A stretch of DNA of 64,000 bases from Azoarcus sp. L1K30 (lineage in GTDB: Bacteria; Pseudomonadota; Gammaproteobacteria; Burkholderiales; Rhodocyclaceae), in assembly GCF_018122735.1 (NCBI RefSeq), contig NZ_JAGRRD010000001.1:3870181-3934180 (forward strand). Direction: 5' to 3'. Shown piece by piece: positions 1 through 14,371 of this stretch. How positions within the stretch are numbered: position 1 is the first letter of the stretch; each line of letters begins with the position of its first letter. The notes under the pieces are model-generated. The model was not told where the DNA came from. It did no database searches and saw only the letters and a program-made list of their open reading frames with translations. The position numbers and the translations under genes were made by a program.

Positions 1-1484
1 TTGCGACGCCGATTACTGGCATGGTGGCCCAGCAGCAGGGTGACAATGTTCGACTGGTCGTTACGCCCAACGGCCTGTGGGAGCACAACGCCTACCAGAG
101 CGACGATCAGTTCGTGCTCGAGGTCAAGCGCGTGATCGAGGATCCCAACAAGCTGGTTCAAGGCTCGCGTGGGCGATATGAGGGTGAGAAGCTTTCGCTC
201 AACTTCCAGAACATCGATGTGCGTTCGGTGCTTCAGGTCATCGCCGACTTCACCAATTTCAACATCATCACCTCCGATTCGGTTCAGGGTAGCCTGACCC
301 TGCGGCTCAAGGACGTTCCCTGGGATCAGGCGCTGGATATCATCCTCCAGGCCAAGGGTCTGGACATGCGCAAGAACGGCAACGTGATCTGGATTGCACC
401 GGGCGATGAACTCGCGGCGCGTGAAAAGCTTCAACTCGAGGCCAAGGCTCAGATCAATGATCTGGAGCCACTGGTGACAGAGAGTTTCCAGATCAATTAC
501 CACAAGGCCAAGGAGATCTTTGATTTCCTCAAGAGCAAGGATCAAACCATGCTTTCCAAGCGGGGAAGTGTGGTTGTGGACGATCGCAGCAACAAGCTCT
601 TTGTGACCGACGTCGCGGCGCGGCTCACCTCGCTGCGGAGGCTCGTGACCGAGATCGACGTCGCGCCCCGGCAGGTTCTCATCGAGGCCAGGATTGTTGA
701 AGCGAACAAGACGTTTGCTCGTGATCTCGGCGTCCGGCTCGGGTACGGCGACGCCAAGAACAGAAGTCTGGGTGGCGGAGCGAAGCTCGGCTTCGGTAGT
801 TCCGAATTTGCGAGCTACAACGCGGACGGAACGATCAATACCAGCGAAACCGCGCCGCTCAACGGGGTGCTGAGGCGCATTGGTGAATCCGCGACGTCAG
901 GAGAAGGCTTCGGTAAGACCGGTTTTGGTGTCATGAATCTCACCCTGTTCAATAGCAGCCTGACGCGCTTCCTCAATCTCGAATTGCAGGCCCTCGAATC
1001 TGACGGTCGTGGCCGCGTGGTTTCGAGTCCGCGCGTGCTGACCGCCAATCAGGTTGAAGCGAGGATCGAGCAGGGTACGGAGATCCCTTATCTCGAGGCA
1101 TCGAGTTCCGGAGCGACCAGCGTTTCATTCAAGAAGGCGGTGCTGTCCCTCAAGGTCAAGCCGCAGATTACCCCTGACGGAAGGCTGCAGCTGTCGATCG
1201 AGGTCAATAAGGATCGCCCGCTGTATGAGAATGCCCTGGCCAATATCCCGCCCATCGAAACCAAGAACGTGAAGAGCGAGGTGCTGATCGAGAATGGCGG
1301 TACCGTGGTGATTGGCGGCATCTACGAAGAGGAAGATACGACCAATATCGACCGGGTGCCGGTGCTCGGCGAGCTGCCCGTCGTTGGCGCGCTGTTCAGA
1401 ACCACGAGCAAGGTCGCGAACCGGAAGGAGCTGCTTGTCTTCATCACGCCTCGCATCGTCTCAGACGCGCTGACCCTCAGATAG
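1..1484 (+). CDS. pilQ: Type IV pilus secretin PilQ, C-terminal part (5' end outside window)
   Basis: PilQ forms the outer-membrane ring through which type IV pili pass. The reading frame is open to the left edge (first full codon at 3), so the N-terminal AMIN region lies outside the window; about 494 codons are present. The visible part starts with the end of an AMIN-like segment. It continues with a secretin N0/N1 region (from about residue 60, with NFQNIDVRSVLQVIADFT) and ends with the secretin beta-barrel (about 220-490) and the usual ending in TPRIV. The next gene is aroK, 84 bases on; pilQ-aroK-aroB is a familiar betaproteobacterial order. Identification rests on recognised family sequence. 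Confidence 0.96.
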   Translation, partial: ATPITGMVAQQQGDNVRLVVTPNGLWEHNAYQSDDQFVLEVKRVIEDPNKLVQGSRGRYEGEKLSLNFQNIDVRSVLQVIADFTNFNIITSDSVQGSLTLRLKDVPWDQALDIILQAKGLDMRKNGNVIWIAPGDELAAREKLQLEAKAQINDLEPLVTESFQINYHKAKEIFDFLKSKDQTMLSKRGSVVVDDRSNKLFVTDVAARLTSLRRLVTEIDVAPRQVLIEARIVEANKTFARDLGVRLGYGDAKNRSLGGGAKLGFGSSEFASYNADGTINTSETAPLNGVLRRIGESATSGEGFGKTGFGVMNLTLFNSSLTRFLNLELQALESDGRGRVVSSPRVLTANQVEARIEQGTEIPYLEASSSGATSVSFKKAVLSLKVKPQITPDGRLQLSIEVNKDRPLYENALANIPPIETKNVKSEVLIENGGTVVIGGIYEEEDTTNIDRVPVLGELPVVGALFRTTSKVANRKELLVFITPRIVSDALTLR

Positions 1485-1568
1485 GTCGATCCTGCTGCTA
1501 CAATCCGGGGGCGGTGACTCCAGTAGGGGTTGCCGCCCTTTCGTATTCTTGAAGCCGGCGATATACGT

Positions 1569-2099
1569 GTGACTTGTCTGATACTGATCGGGATGATGGG
1601 GGCCGGAAAGACGACTGTGGGGCGTGAGCTTGCGAAGCGCAGACGAATGCGCTTTGCGGATTGCGACCATGAGATCGTCGCGCGCACCGGGGTCACGATT
1701 CCAACGATATTCGAGATCGAAGGTGAGGAGGGCTTCCGTCGTCGGGAGTCCCAAACACTCGAGGAGCTGACGCACGAACCCAACCTCGTGCTGGCGACTG
1801 GCGGTGGCGTCGTGCTTGACTCCGGCAATCGTGCCCTCCTGAGTCAGCGCGGTATCGTCATCTATCTCAATGTGCCTCCCCAGATTTTGTGGGAGCGTAC
1901 CCGTCATGACCGCAATCGGCCTCTGCTTCGTGTCGAGAACCCGCGCCAGCGGATTGAGGAGTTGCACCGCGTGCGCGATCCGCTTTATCGGGAGGTGGCA
2001 GATCTCGTGGTCGACGGCGGTCGAGGCAATCCGGGCGCGATGGTTCGACAGATCGAAAAGGCGCTGACCTCCCTGGACAGGACTTCATGCGAACATTGA
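1569..2099 (+). CDS. aroK: Shikimate kinase
   Basis: Phosphorylates shikimate with ATP in the common aromatic pathway, in the cytoplasm. The Walker A motif GMMGAGKTT lies at about residues 8-16, the shikimate-binding DCDHEI at about 32, and the GGGVV loop at about 79. I chose GTG at 1569, which gives 176 aa starting [14 protein letters not shown], the normal family N terminus. A TTG at 1530 would add 13 unconserved residues. The 3' end overlaps aroB by 13 bases, which implies translational coupling within a pilQ-aroK-aroB-dgt transcription unit. Confidence 0.95.
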   Translation: MTCLILIGMMGAGKTTVGRELAKRRRMRFADCDHEIVARTGVTIPTIFEIEGEEGFRRRESQTLEELTHEPNLVLATGGGVVLDSGNRALLSQRGIVIYLNVPPQILWERTRHDRNRPLLRVENPRQRIEELHRVRDPLYREVADLVVDGGRGNPGAMVRQIEKALTSLDRTSCEH

Positions 2100-3169
2100 A
2101 CGTAGCGCTCGGTGAGCGCGCCTACCCCATCCATATCGGTGCCAGTCTCCTCGATCGGCCTGAACTGATAGCGTCCCACCTGCGGGTACCCCGCGTGGTG
2201 ATCGTAACCAATGAGATTGTCGGGCCGCTCTATCTGGCGCGTCTGCAGCATGGCTTGGAGGCTGCGGGTGTTGCTGTCAGTTCGGTGGTGCTGCCTGACG
2301 GTGAGCGCCACAAAGACTGGCAGACGCTCAATCTGGTCTTCGATGCCCTGCTCGGCAGTCGCTGTGAGCGCTCCACCACGCTGATTGCACTTGGCGGCGG
2401 GGTCGTTGGCGACATGGGGGGCTTTGCCGCCTCGTGCTATCAGCGCGGCATGCCCTTTGTCCAGGTCCCGACCACCCTGCTTGCGCAGGTGGATTCATCG
2501 GTCGGGGGCAAGACCGCGATCAACCATCCGCTGGGCAAGAACATGATCGGGGCGTTCTACCAGCCCCGGCTTGTGCTTGCAGACACCTCCGTTCTCGACA
2601 CCTTGCCCTTGCGCGAACTGTCGGCCGGACTGGCCGAGGTCATCAAGTACGGTTTGATCCGGGATCCTGCATTCCTGCAGTGGCTTGAAATCAATCTCGA
2701 CCGGCTCCTCGCGCGCGACCCGGAAGCGCTGGCCTATGCGATCGAACGTTCGTGCAGCAACAAGGCCGAGGTCGTGGCAGCAGACGAAACCGAACGCGGC
2801 GAGCGCGCTTTGCTCAATCTCGGGCATACCTTCGGGCACGCCATCGAGACCGGCATGGGATACGGGCAGTGGTTGCACGGCGAGGCGGTGGCGGCCGGCA
2901 CGATGATGGCCGCCGAGCTGTCGCGCCGTCTCGGGTGGCTGTCGCCGGCCGATGTCGAGCGCGTCGAATCGCTGTTCCGCCGCGCTTCGCTCCCGGTTCA
3001 TGGACCGGCGCTGGGTGTGGAGCGTTATCTCGAGCTCATGTCCCATGACAAGAAGGTCGAGGATGGCCGCCTGAGGCTTGTGCTGTTGCGGCAACTCGGT
3101 CAGGCCGTCATGTGGGGCGATGCGCCCGCTTCTGACCTGGCGGCGGCCATCGAGGCGCGCAGTACGTGA
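2087..3169 (+). CDS. aroB: 3-dehydroquinate synthase
   Basis: NAD- and metal-dependent cyclisation of DAHP to 3-dehydroquinate, the second step of the shikimate pathway. The 360-residue length is normal. The NAD-binding [14 protein letters not shown] is near residues 105-118, the active-site KYGLI region near 186, and the metal ligands are in [12 protein letters not shown] near 242-253. An AGGAC upstream inside aroK serves as ribosome binding site. The stop overlaps the dgt start by four bases (GTGA). Confidence 0.96.
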   Translation: MRTLNVALGERAYPIHIGASLLDRPELIASHLRVPRVVIVTNEIVGPLYLARLQHGLEAAGVAVSSVVLPDGERHKDWQTLNLVFDALLGSRCERSTTLIALGGGVVGDMGGFAASCYQRGMPFVQVPTTLLAQVDSSVGGKTAINHPLGKNMIGAFYQPRLVLADTSVLDTLPLRELSAGLAEVIKYGLIRDPAFLQWLEINLDRLLARDPEALAYAIERSCSNKAEVVAADETERGERALLNLGHTFGHAIETGMGYGQWLHGEAVAAGTMMAAELSRRLGWLSPADVERVESLFRRASLPVHGPALGVERYLELMSHDKKVEDGRLRLVLLRQLGQAVMWGDAPASDLAAAIEARST

Positions 3170-4296
3170 CGGCGCGCGGCCTGGCCAGCTACGCGGTCTG
3201 CGCGGGCAATACGCGCGGGCGTCAGCATGACGAGCCGCCGCCAAGCGGTCGGGACGATTTTCAGCGCGACCGCGACCGAGTCATCCATTCAACGGCATTT
3301 CGTCGCCTCGAGTACAAGACCCAGGTATTCGTCAATCACGAGGGCGATCTGTTTCGCACGCGTTTGACCCACAGTATCGAGGTGGCGCAACTCACGCGCA
3401 GCATCTCGCGTGCGCTCGCGCTCAACGAGGATCTCGCAGAGGCGATCGCTCTCGCGCACGATCTCGGCCATACGCCCTTCGGTCACGCCGGACAGGACGC
3501 ATTGAACGCGTGCATGAAGTCCCATGGCGGCTTCGAGCACAACCTGCAGTCCTTGCGCACCGTGGACCTGCTCGAAGAGCACTATGCCGCATTCGATGGT
3601 CTGAATCTGCTGTACGAGACGCGGGAGGGCGTGCTCAAGCATTGCTCCAGGGTCAATGCCGAGCAGCTTGGCGAGCTCGGGCGACGCTTTATCGAAGGAA
3701 CGCAGCCTTCTCTCGAGGCTCAGCTCGCCAATCTTGCGGACGAGATTGCCTACAACAATCATGATCTCGACGATGGGCTGCGCTCGGGCCTGATTTCCCT
3801 CGAGCAACTGGACGCCGTCGACTTGTTTGCCGACTGTCGTCGCGAGGCCGAGGCGCAGTGGCCGGGGTTGCGCGGCCGTAAGCTCATCCACGAAACGATC
3901 CGGCGCATGGTGGACGGGATGGCGCTCGACCTGATTGCCCAGACCCGGATCAATATCGCCCGGGTCGGCGTAGTGACACTGGAAGATGTGCGCCGGGCGC
4001 CGCGCCTGGTGTCCTATTCAGACGCGTTGTGGCCTCGACTGCAGGCGCTCAAGGTGTTCCTGCGCGAGAATCTCTACTGGCACTATCAGGTGCTGCGCAT
4101 GACCGACAAGGCGCGCCGGATCATCGAAGACCTGTTTTCTGCCTTCATGTCCGATCCCCGGCTTCTCCCGCCCCAATACCAAGCGAAGGCACGCATCGAC
4201 AAGCCGCGCGCGATTGCCGACTACATCGCGGGAATGACGGACCGTTACGCCATGAAAGAGCATCGGCGTCTCTTTGCGGTCGGTGAAATACACTGA
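3166..4296 (+). CDS. dgt: Deoxyguanosinetriphosphate triphosphohydrolase-like protein
   Basis: HD-domain dNTPase that splits dNTPs to deoxynucleosides and tripolyphosphate. At 376 aa it is the shorter dgt-like class, not the long E. coli form. The metal-binding HD motif appears as [10 protein letters not shown] (about residues 65-74) and [13 protein letters not shown] (about 99-111). The N terminus has the [20 protein letters not shown] signature. The GTG start overlaps aroB. It is the last gene before a non-coding stretch that holds the gltB promoter. Confidence 0.93.
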   Translation: MTARGLASYAVCAGNTRGRQHDEPPPSGRDDFQRDRDRVIHSTAFRRLEYKTQVFVNHEGDLFRTRLTHSIEVAQLTRSISRALALNEDLAEAIALAHDLGHTPFGHAGQDALNACMKSHGGFEHNLQSLRTVDLLEEHYAAFDGLNLLYETREGVLKHCSRVNAEQLGELGRRFIEGTQPSLEAQLANLADEIAYNNHDLDDGLRSGLISLEQLDAVDLFADCRREAEAQWPGLRGRKLIHETIRRMVDGMALDLIAQTRINIARVGVVTLEDVRRAPRLVSYSDALWPRLQALKVFLRENLYWHYQVLRMTDKARRIIEDLFSAFMSDPRLLPPQYQAKARIDKPRAIADYIAGMTDRYAMKEHRRLFAVGEIH

Positions 4297-4329
4297 TTTG
4301 TCATAGTGTTACTGCACTGCAAAAAAGGC

Positions 4330-4358
4330 TTGAGTCAAGCGTTTTGCACGGGTATATT
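4330..4358 (+). promoter_or_regulatory. Sigma70-like promoter of the gltBD leader
   Basis: TTGAGT at 4330-4335 and TATATT at 4353-4358 are separated by exactly 17 bases, a good match to the housekeeping consensus. It lies 33 bases after dgt and 188 bases before the chosen gltB start. Predicted transcription start is about 4365. Read directly from the sequence; untested. Confidence 0.65.
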
Positions 4359-4413
4359 CAGACATCCGTTTAATGTGTTCGTAGCGGTCGGTTGTTGATT
4401 CTGCTGATCGTGC

Positions 4414-4445
4414 AAGCCGGGGTGCCCGCGCGCCCGGCTTTTTTG
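4414..4445 (+). terminator. Intrinsic terminator inside the gltB leader (attenuator or end of a small RNA)
   Basis: An 8-bp perfect stem (AAGCCGGG at 4414-4421, CCCGGCTT at 4433-4440) is followed by a run of T to 4445. It lies after the 4330 promoter and before gltB, so transcripts would either end as an RNA of roughly 80 nt or read through into gltB. It is not placed as a dgt terminator would usually be, because the promoter lies between it and dgt. See findings. Confidence 0.7.
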
Positions 4446-4545
4446 TGTCCGCATGGTTTACGTGTGCGGGTTTGAGCAGCGGCGAGAGCCGCCCGAACTT
4501 CGCCGGCGAGTACCCGGTGAGCGTGTTGTTTCGAGGACAGACGAG

Positions 4546-9219
<4,674 letters not shown>

Positions 9220-10686
9220 ATGGGCAAACCCACCGGATTTCTGGAATATCAGCGCCTGTCGGAGGGCTACGAGCCCGTCCCGCAGCGGCTGAAAAGCTAC
9301 AAGGAGTTCGTGCTCCGCCTCAATGACGATGAGGCGGCAGTGCAAGGCGCACGCTGCATGGATTGCGGCATCCCGTTCTGCAATAACGGTTGCCCGGTAA
9401 ACAACATCATTCCGGACTGGAACGATCTGGTCTATCGCGGGCAATGGAAGCAGGCGATCGAGGTCCTGCACTCGACCAACAACTTTCCCGAGTTCACCGG
9501 CCGCATCTGCCCGGCGCCGTGTGAAGCGGCCTGTACGCTGAACATCAATGCCGATGCGGTCGGCATCAAGTCGATCGAGCATGCGATCATCGACAAGGCT
9601 TGGGAAGAGGGATGGGTGGTGCCCCAGCCCGCCGCGGTAAAGACCGGCAAGAAGGTCGCCGTGGTCGGCTCCGGCCCGGCAGGTCTGGCCAATGCGCAGC
9701 AGCTTGCCCGCGCCGGGCATGACGTGACCGTATTCGAGAAGAACGATCGCGTCGGCGGCTTGTTGCGCTACGGCATTCCCGACTTCAAGATGGAGAAGGG
9801 GCTGATCGATCGCCGTATCGCCCAGATGGAAGCCGAAGGCGTGACTTTCCGCACGAGCGTGGTGGTCGGCACCAAGGACATGCCGTCGCGCATCATCTGC
9901 GACGCCAAGGAGATGGTGACCGCCGAAGAGTTGATGAAGACCTTCGATGCCGTGGTGCTCGCCGGTGGCTCCGAGGTTCCGCGCGATCTTCCCGTGCCCG
10001 GTCGGGACCTCGACGGCGTGCATTTCGCCCTCGAGTTCCTGATTCCGCAGAACAAGGCGGTTGCGGGTGATCGGCCGAATCCGATTTCGGCCGAAGGCTG
10101 CAATGTCATCGTGATCGGTGGTGGCGACACCGGCTCCGACTGCGTGGGTACCAGCTACCGTCATGGCGCGAAGTCGGTCACCCAGTTCGAAGTGATGCCG
10201 CAGCCGCCCGAGCAGGAAAACAAGGCGCTGACCTGGCCGTACTGGCCGATCAAGCTGCGCACGTCGTCGTCCCACGTCGAAGGAGATACCCGTCGCGAAT
10301 ACGCCATCGGTACCAAGGAGTTCGTCGGCGAGAACGGGAAGCTGACCGGCGTGCGTACGGTGCACCTCGAATGGAAGGACGGACGCATGAGCGAAGTGGC
10401 CGGCACCGAGAAGGTGTATCCGGCAGAGCGCGTCTTTCTGGCAATGGGCTTTACCAACCCGGTCGGCGGAGTGCTTGAAGCCTTCGGCGTCGAGAAGGAT
10501 GCGCGCGGCAACGCCAAGGCGACGACCGACGGCGAGGGCTGCTATGCCACCAACGTCAGCAAGGTGTTCGCCGCGGGTGACGTACGGCGTGGCCAGTCGC
10601 TGGTGGTGTGGGCCATTCGGGAAGGGCGTCAATGTGCCCGCGAGGTGGACGCCTTCCTGATGGGCGCGAGCGTCCTGCCGCGCTGA
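9220..10686 (+). CDS. gltD: Glutamate synthase [NADPH] small chain
   Basis: Small flavoprotein subunit that passes NADPH electrons to GltB. The 488 aa start at ATG 9220, adjacent to the gltB TAA, so the pair is surely one operon. The N-terminal cysteines for Fe-S clusters lie at about residues 44-60 ([17 protein letters not shown]). The FAD-binding [12 protein letters not shown] lies near 146 and the NADPH-binding [12 protein letters not shown] near 296. A strong terminator follows at 10744. Confidence 0.97.
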   Translation: MGKPTGFLEYQRLSEGYEPVPQRLKSYKEFVLRLNDDEAAVQGARCMDCGIPFCNNGCPVNNIIPDWNDLVYRGQWKQAIEVLHSTNNFPEFTGRICPAPCEAACTLNINADAVGIKSIEHAIIDKAWEEGWVVPQPAAVKTGKKVAVVGSGPAGLANAQQLARAGHDVTVFEKNDRVGGLLRYGIPDFKMEKGLIDRRIAQMEAEGVTFRTSVVVGTKDMPSRIICDAKEMVTAEELMKTFDAVVLAGGSEVPRDLPVPGRDLDGVHFALEFLIPQNKAVAGDRPNPISAEGCNVIVIGGGDTGSDCVGTSYRHGAKSVTQFEVMPQPPEQENKALTWPYWPIKLRTSSSHVEGDTRREYAIGTKEFVGENGKLTGVRTVHLEWKDGRMSEVAGTEKVYPAERVFLAMGFTNPVGGVLEAFGVEKDARGNAKATTDGEGCYATNVSKVFAAGDVRRGQSLVVWAIREGRQCAREVDAFLMGASVLPR

Positions 10687-10743
10687 GCGCGACACTTGCC
10701 CCCGACCTCGGGCCGCGCACGGTCTGAGGTACGGAGGAGTTCA

Positions 10744-10779
10744 AAGGGCGACCCATGAACATGGGTCGCCCTTGTTTTT
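10744..10779 (+). terminator. Rho-independent terminator of gltBD
   Basis: A perfect 12-bp stem (10744-10755 with 10762-10773) closes a 6-base loop and is followed by GTTTTT. It lies 58 bases after gltD and ends the gltBD transcript. The hairpin contains an ATG (10755) in frame with the next gene, which is one reason to reject that ATG as a start. Confidence 0.9.
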
Positions 10780-10814
10780 GTGCGACGCCCGTATTGACCG
10801 AGGATGGGACTGTC

Positions 10815-11570
10815 ATGGAAATGGATGCAGTGGGCTGGATCGTTACCGCCATCGCAATTCTCCTCACCGGTATCTCGAAATCCGGTCTTGGCGGCGCATT
10901 GGGTGGGTTGGCGGTGCCGTTCATGTCGATGTGGATTTCGCCCCGCGATGCGGTCGCGGTGGTTCTGCCCATCCTGATCGCGATGGATTTTGCCGGCATT
11001 CGCGCCTGGCGGGGCAAGGCCGACTGGGGCGATCTACGCCTGTTGATCCCCGCCGCGCTGGTCGGCATTGCACTGGGAACACTGGCTTTCGGGGTGATGT
11101 CGGACAGGGTGGTGAAAGGCGCGCTGGGCCTGATATCGATTGCCTTTGCCCTGCACCGCCTGCTGCATCGCCCCGGCGGCGGGGTGACGGCCGCCGCACC
11201 ACATGGGCGGTGGTTCGCCTGGGCATGCGGGGCCGGCGCGGGCTTCACCAGTACCCTCGCGCATGCAGGAGGGCCGCCGGTGATGGCCTATCTGCTCAGT
11301 CGCCGTGTGCCAAAGCAGACCTACGTGGCGACCTCGGTGTTTTTCTTCGCGGTGATCAACCTTGCCAAACTGCCCTTCTACATCGGTCTGGATCTGTTCT
11401 CACGCGATACGCTGATCATGTCGGCCACCTTGTTGCCGCTGGTGCCGATCGGGGTGTGGCTGGGCATGCGGCTGCTGGCAAGGATCCCCGAACGCCCCTT
11501 TTACTATTTCGCGGTCACGGCACTGGGGCTGTCTGGCGTGAAGTTGCTGTGGGACGGGCTGCTCGCTTAG
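10815..11570 (+). CDS. TauE/SafE family membrane transporter (TSUP)
   Basis: Predicted inner-membrane anion exporter of the sulfite/sulfonate TSUP family. The 251 aa hold about eight hydrophobic segments, and the N-terminal ISKSGLGGALGGLAVPF is the family signature. A second half-repeat contains AGFTSTLAHAGGPPVMAYLL. ATG 10815 was chosen; an ATG at 10755 lies inside the gltD terminator. The substrate cannot be read from sequence. It converges with ackA, 19 bases away. Confidence 0.85.
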   Translation: MEMDAVGWIVTAIAILLTGISKSGLGGALGGLAVPFMSMWISPRDAVAVVLPILIAMDFAGIRAWRGKADWGDLRLLIPAALVGIALGTLAFGVMSDRVVKGALGLISIAFALHRLLHRPGGGVTAAAPHGRWFAWACGAGAGFTSTLAHAGGPPVMAYLLSRRVPKQTYVATSVFFFAVINLAKLPFYIGLDLFSRDTLIMSATLLPLVPIGVWLGMRLLARIPERPFYYFAVTALGLSGVKLLWDGLLA

Positions 11571-11589
11571 GCTGCCCGTCCCGGAGGGC

Positions 11590-12777
11590 TTACAGTCCGA
11601 GCACGTCAACCGTGTAGCGGGCAATCATGCCTTCTTCGTTCGTCGGCACGACGGCGACGGCGACCCGACTCGACGCAGCCTCGATGCGCTGCGCATGCGC
11701 TGAATTTGCCTCAGGATCGATGGCCACGCCGATCCAGCCCGACAGGCTGGCGACCTTTTCGCGCACCTGTGCAGCATGCTCGCCGATGCCGCCGGTAAAG
11801 ACCAGCGCATCGAGCCCGCCCGCCGCCGCCGCGAGCGAGCCCAGTTCGCGCGCAATGCGGTAGCAATACAGGTCGACCGCTTCCTTGGCTTCCGCAGCAT
11901 CGGAGGCGAGCAACGTGCGCATGTCCTGGCTGATGCCGGAGACCCCGAGTAGGCCGGACTCCTTGTACAGCAGATTGGTCAGCTCTTTCGAGCTCATGCC
12001 CTTCTGGTCCATCAGGTAGAGCAACACGCCGGGGTCGAGGCTGCCAGTGCGGGTTCCCATCATCAGGCCCTCCACGGCAGTGAAGCCCATCGTGGATGCG
12101 ACGCTGCGCCCGTCGCGCAGTGCGCACATCGATGAACCATTGCCGAGGTGGGCGATCACTACGGCACCGCCTGCTCGCTCGCCAATGATGGAGGGCAGCT
12201 GGCGCGCGACGTAGTCGTACGACAGACCGTGGAAGCCGTAGCGCTTGACGCCCTCGGCGCTGATCTTGCGCGGCAGCGCGTAAGCCTGGGCAACTGCCGG
12301 CTGTGAACGGTGAAACGCGGTATCGAAACAGCCCACCTGGGGAATGTCGGGTGCCATGGCCGAAATGGCCTGGATCGCATTCAGATTGTGCGGCTGATGC
12401 AGGGGGGCGAGCGGTATGAACTTCTGCAGCTGCAGCATGATGTGCCCGTTCAGGCACACCGGCTCGCTGTAGCGATCACCACCGTGGACAATGCGATGGC
12501 CGGCTGCGGCGATTTCGAGCGCGGGATTGTGTGCGACCAGCCAGCCCAGAAGGAAGGTAAGTGCATCGCGGTGCTGCTCACGCTGGCTCGACGAGCTCGT
12601 GGGCACGGTCTCCTCGAAATGCTCGCCAGTCGCCGTCCGGGCGCTGAAATGCGGTGTTGCGCCGATGCCGTCGATCTGCCCGGACAAGGCGGCCTGCGTT
12701 GCGAGTTCGGGTTCGGTCGCGAACAGCGCGAACTTGAGGCTGCTGGAGCCTGCGTTGAGAACAAGAACGGCCTTCAT
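11590..12777 (-). CDS. ackA: Acetate (acyl) kinase
   Basis: Interconverts acetyl phosphate and acetate with ATP. At 395 aa with the family N terminus MKAVLVLNAGSSSLKF, it also has the GTRTGSLDPG motif (about residues 212-221) and FTGGIGEHA (about 318-326). The ATG at 12777 overlaps the stop of the upstream acyltransferase gene by four bases (ATGA). The pair is therefore co-translated and works as acyl-CoA to acyl-phosphate to acid plus ATP. Confidence 0.94.
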   Translation of the reverse strand: MKAVLVLNAGSSSLKFALFATEPELATQAALSGQIDGIGATPHFSARTATGEHFEETVPTSSSSQREQHRDALTFLLGWLVAHNPALEIAAAGHRIVHGGDRYSEPVCLNGHIMLQLQKFIPLAPLHQPHNLNAIQAISAMAPDIPQVGCFDTAFHRSQPAVAQAYALPRKISAEGVKRYGFHGLSYDYVARQLPSIIGERAGGAVVIAHLGNGSSMCALRDGRSVASTMGFTAVEGLMMGTRTGSLDPGVLLYLMDQKGMSSKELTNLLYKESGLLGVSGISQDMRTLLASDAAEAKEAVDLYCYRIARELGSLAAAAGGLDALVFTGGIGEHAAQVREKVASLSGWIGVAIDPEANSAHAQRIEAASSRVAVAVVPTNEEGMIARYTVDVLGL

Positions 12778-14183
12778 AGCTGGGCCTCGCGCTTGCGGTG
12801 TGCCATCAGTTGCGCAATCGCGCACGACGCAGCACGGGTTTCAGCCGTATCGGCACGGCTGGTGAGCACGATGGGTACGCGCGCGCCAAGCACCACGCCT
12901 GCCATCAGCGCATCGGCCAAGTACTCGAGTTGCTTGGCAACCATGTTGCCCGATTCCAGGTCGGGCACGACGAGGATGTCGGCATTGCCGGCCACTGCCG
13001 AACGAATGCCCTTGGTCTTGGCCGCGACCAGCGACACCGCGTTGTCGAAGGCCAGCGGACCATCGAGCAGGCCGCCGGTAATCTGGCGCCGATCCGCCAT
13101 CTTGCACAGCGCAGCCGCGTCGATGGTGGAGCGCATCTTGGGATTGACGGTTTCCACTGCCGCCAGAATCGCGACCTTGGGTTCAGGCAGGCCCAGCATG
13201 TGGCCGAGCTCGATCGCGTTCTGGATGATATGCACCTTGTCCTCGAGCGTGGGCTCGATGTTGATTGCCGCGTCGGTGATCATCAGCGGGTGCGGATAGG
13301 TTGGCACGTCGGCGAGGAAAACATGGCTGATACGACGCGCGGTGCGAAGGCCGGTGGTCTTCGATACCACTGCAGCCATCAGTTCGTCGGTGTGAAGGGA
13401 GCCTTTCATCAGGGCTTCGATGCCACCGTCGCGACACAGGGCCACCGCCGTTTCGGCCGAAGCATGACTGTGAGGGACGTCCACGATGCGAAAGCCCTTG
13501 AGATCGAGTCCCTGTTCTTCGGCAACCGCCCGGATCTTGGCTTCGGGGCCGACGAGGATCGGGTCGACCAGACCCGCCTGAGCCGCCTGGATCGGCCCGC
13601 GCAGCGATTCCGCATCGCAGGGGTGGGCGACTGCGATCGGAATCGGCGACAGGCCTGATGTAATCGACAGCAGGTGGCGATAGCGTAGTTCGCGATCCGA
13701 AATCGTGACTTCGGGCAATACGACACGCGCACGCGAGATCTTTTCGGTGGGGGCCGCGACTTCGGCGGTGCCGTCGATGACCTTGAGCCCGTCCTGATTG
13801 ACTGCCAGGCAATCGAGAATGATGTGATGGTTGTGCTCGAACTTCTCGCGACAGGTCACCGTGATCGTGAGCGTGTCGCCGATCGTGATCGGGCGCCAGA
13901 AGTTGAGCCCTTGCGAGACATATACCGTGCCGGGGCCGGGGAATTCGGTGCCAAGCACGGTGGAGATCAGGGTGCTGCCCCACATGCTGTGGCCGACCAC
14001 CTCGCGGAACTGGCTGGAGCGGGCAAACTCGGGGTCGACGTGGGTTGGATTGACGTCACCCGACATGGCGGCAAACAGGTGGATGTCTTCCGGGCGAAGC
14101 GTGCGCACCAGCTGCGCGAAGTCTCCGACCTGTATCTCGTCGAAAACGCGGTTCTGGATAAGCGATTGAGCGACGTGTTCCAT
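12774..14183 (-). CDS. Bifunctional enoyl-CoA hydratase (MaoC-like) / phosphate acyltransferase
   Basis: Fusion protein of 469 aa. The N-terminal hot-dog MaoC domain (about 1-160) keeps the hydratase dyad motif AMSGDVNPTHVDPEFA. The C-terminal PTA_PTB phosphate acetyl/butyryl transferase domain (about 185-465) has LMKGSLHTDELM and VVPDLESGNMVAKQLEY. The start at ATG 14183 follows an AAGG site; the further in-frame region to 14270 is unlike the family. With the overlapping ackA it should turn acyl-CoA into acyl phosphate and acid. The hydratase half suggests a tie to short-chain hydroxyacyl or PHB metabolism. Candidate operators lie just upstream. Confidence 0.9.
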   Translation of the reverse strand: MEHVAQSLIQNRVFDEIQVGDFAQLVRTLRPEDIHLFAAMSGDVNPTHVDPEFARSSQFREVVGHSMWGSTLISTVLGTEFPGPGTVYVSQGLNFWRPITIGDTLTITVTCREKFEHNHHIILDCLAVNQDGLKVIDGTAEVAAPTEKISRARVVLPEVTISDRELRYRHLLSITSGLSPIPIAVAHPCDAESLRGPIQAAQAGLVDPILVGPEAKIRAVAEEQGLDLKGFRIVDVPHSHASAETAVALCRDGGIEALMKGSLHTDELMAAVVSKTTGLRTARRISHVFLADVPTYPHPLMITDAAINIEPTLEDKVHIIQNAIELGHMLGLPEPKVAILAAVETVNPKMRSTIDAAALCKMADRRQITGGLLDGPLAFDNAVSLVAAKTKGIRSAVAGNADILVVPDLESGNMVAKQLEYLADALMAGVVLGARVPIVLTSRADTAETRAASCAIAQLMAHRKREAQL

Positions 14184-14200
14184 AGCTGACCTTTTTTGCG

Positions 14201-14290
14201 TGCATTGCAACATGACCATTCTAGCCTCACCATTATTACGAAGGTTGAATTCAGTGGCGAATTCGTGCAATGCAGCACGTCTGTTGCAAT
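14201..14290. promoter_or_regulatory. TGC-rich repeats resembling PhaR operators, upstream of maoC-pta/ackA
   Basis: Three related motifs occur between the acyltransferase start and glmU: TGCATTGCAACA at 14201-14212, TGCAATGCAGCA at 14266-14277 and TTGCAAT at 14284-14290. PhaR, the PHB-granule repressor, binds TGC/GCA-rich elements of this kind in relatives. The assignment is by resemblance only. The same 188-base gap would carry the glmU promoter on the other strand. Confidence 0.4.
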
Positions 14291-14371
14291 GACCGCAATC
14301 CGGTCACCGTTCACAGGTCGGCTGCATGACGCATGCTAAAATCCGTCGCGATCAATCTCCCGGAATGCCTC

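Noticed and set aside
4453..4545. Upstream ATG extending gltB by 31 codons
   Set aside because: The added residues are unlike GltB propeptides and the ATG lies directly behind the terminator; ATG 4546 has a ribosome binding site and gives the normal distance to the catalytic Cys.
10755..10814. N-terminal extension of the TauE/SafE gene
   Set aside because: The start codon lies in the loop of the gltD terminator hairpin.
12798..13658. Forward frame of 286 codons
   Set aside because: Antisense to the MaoC-Pta gene, no recognisable domain.
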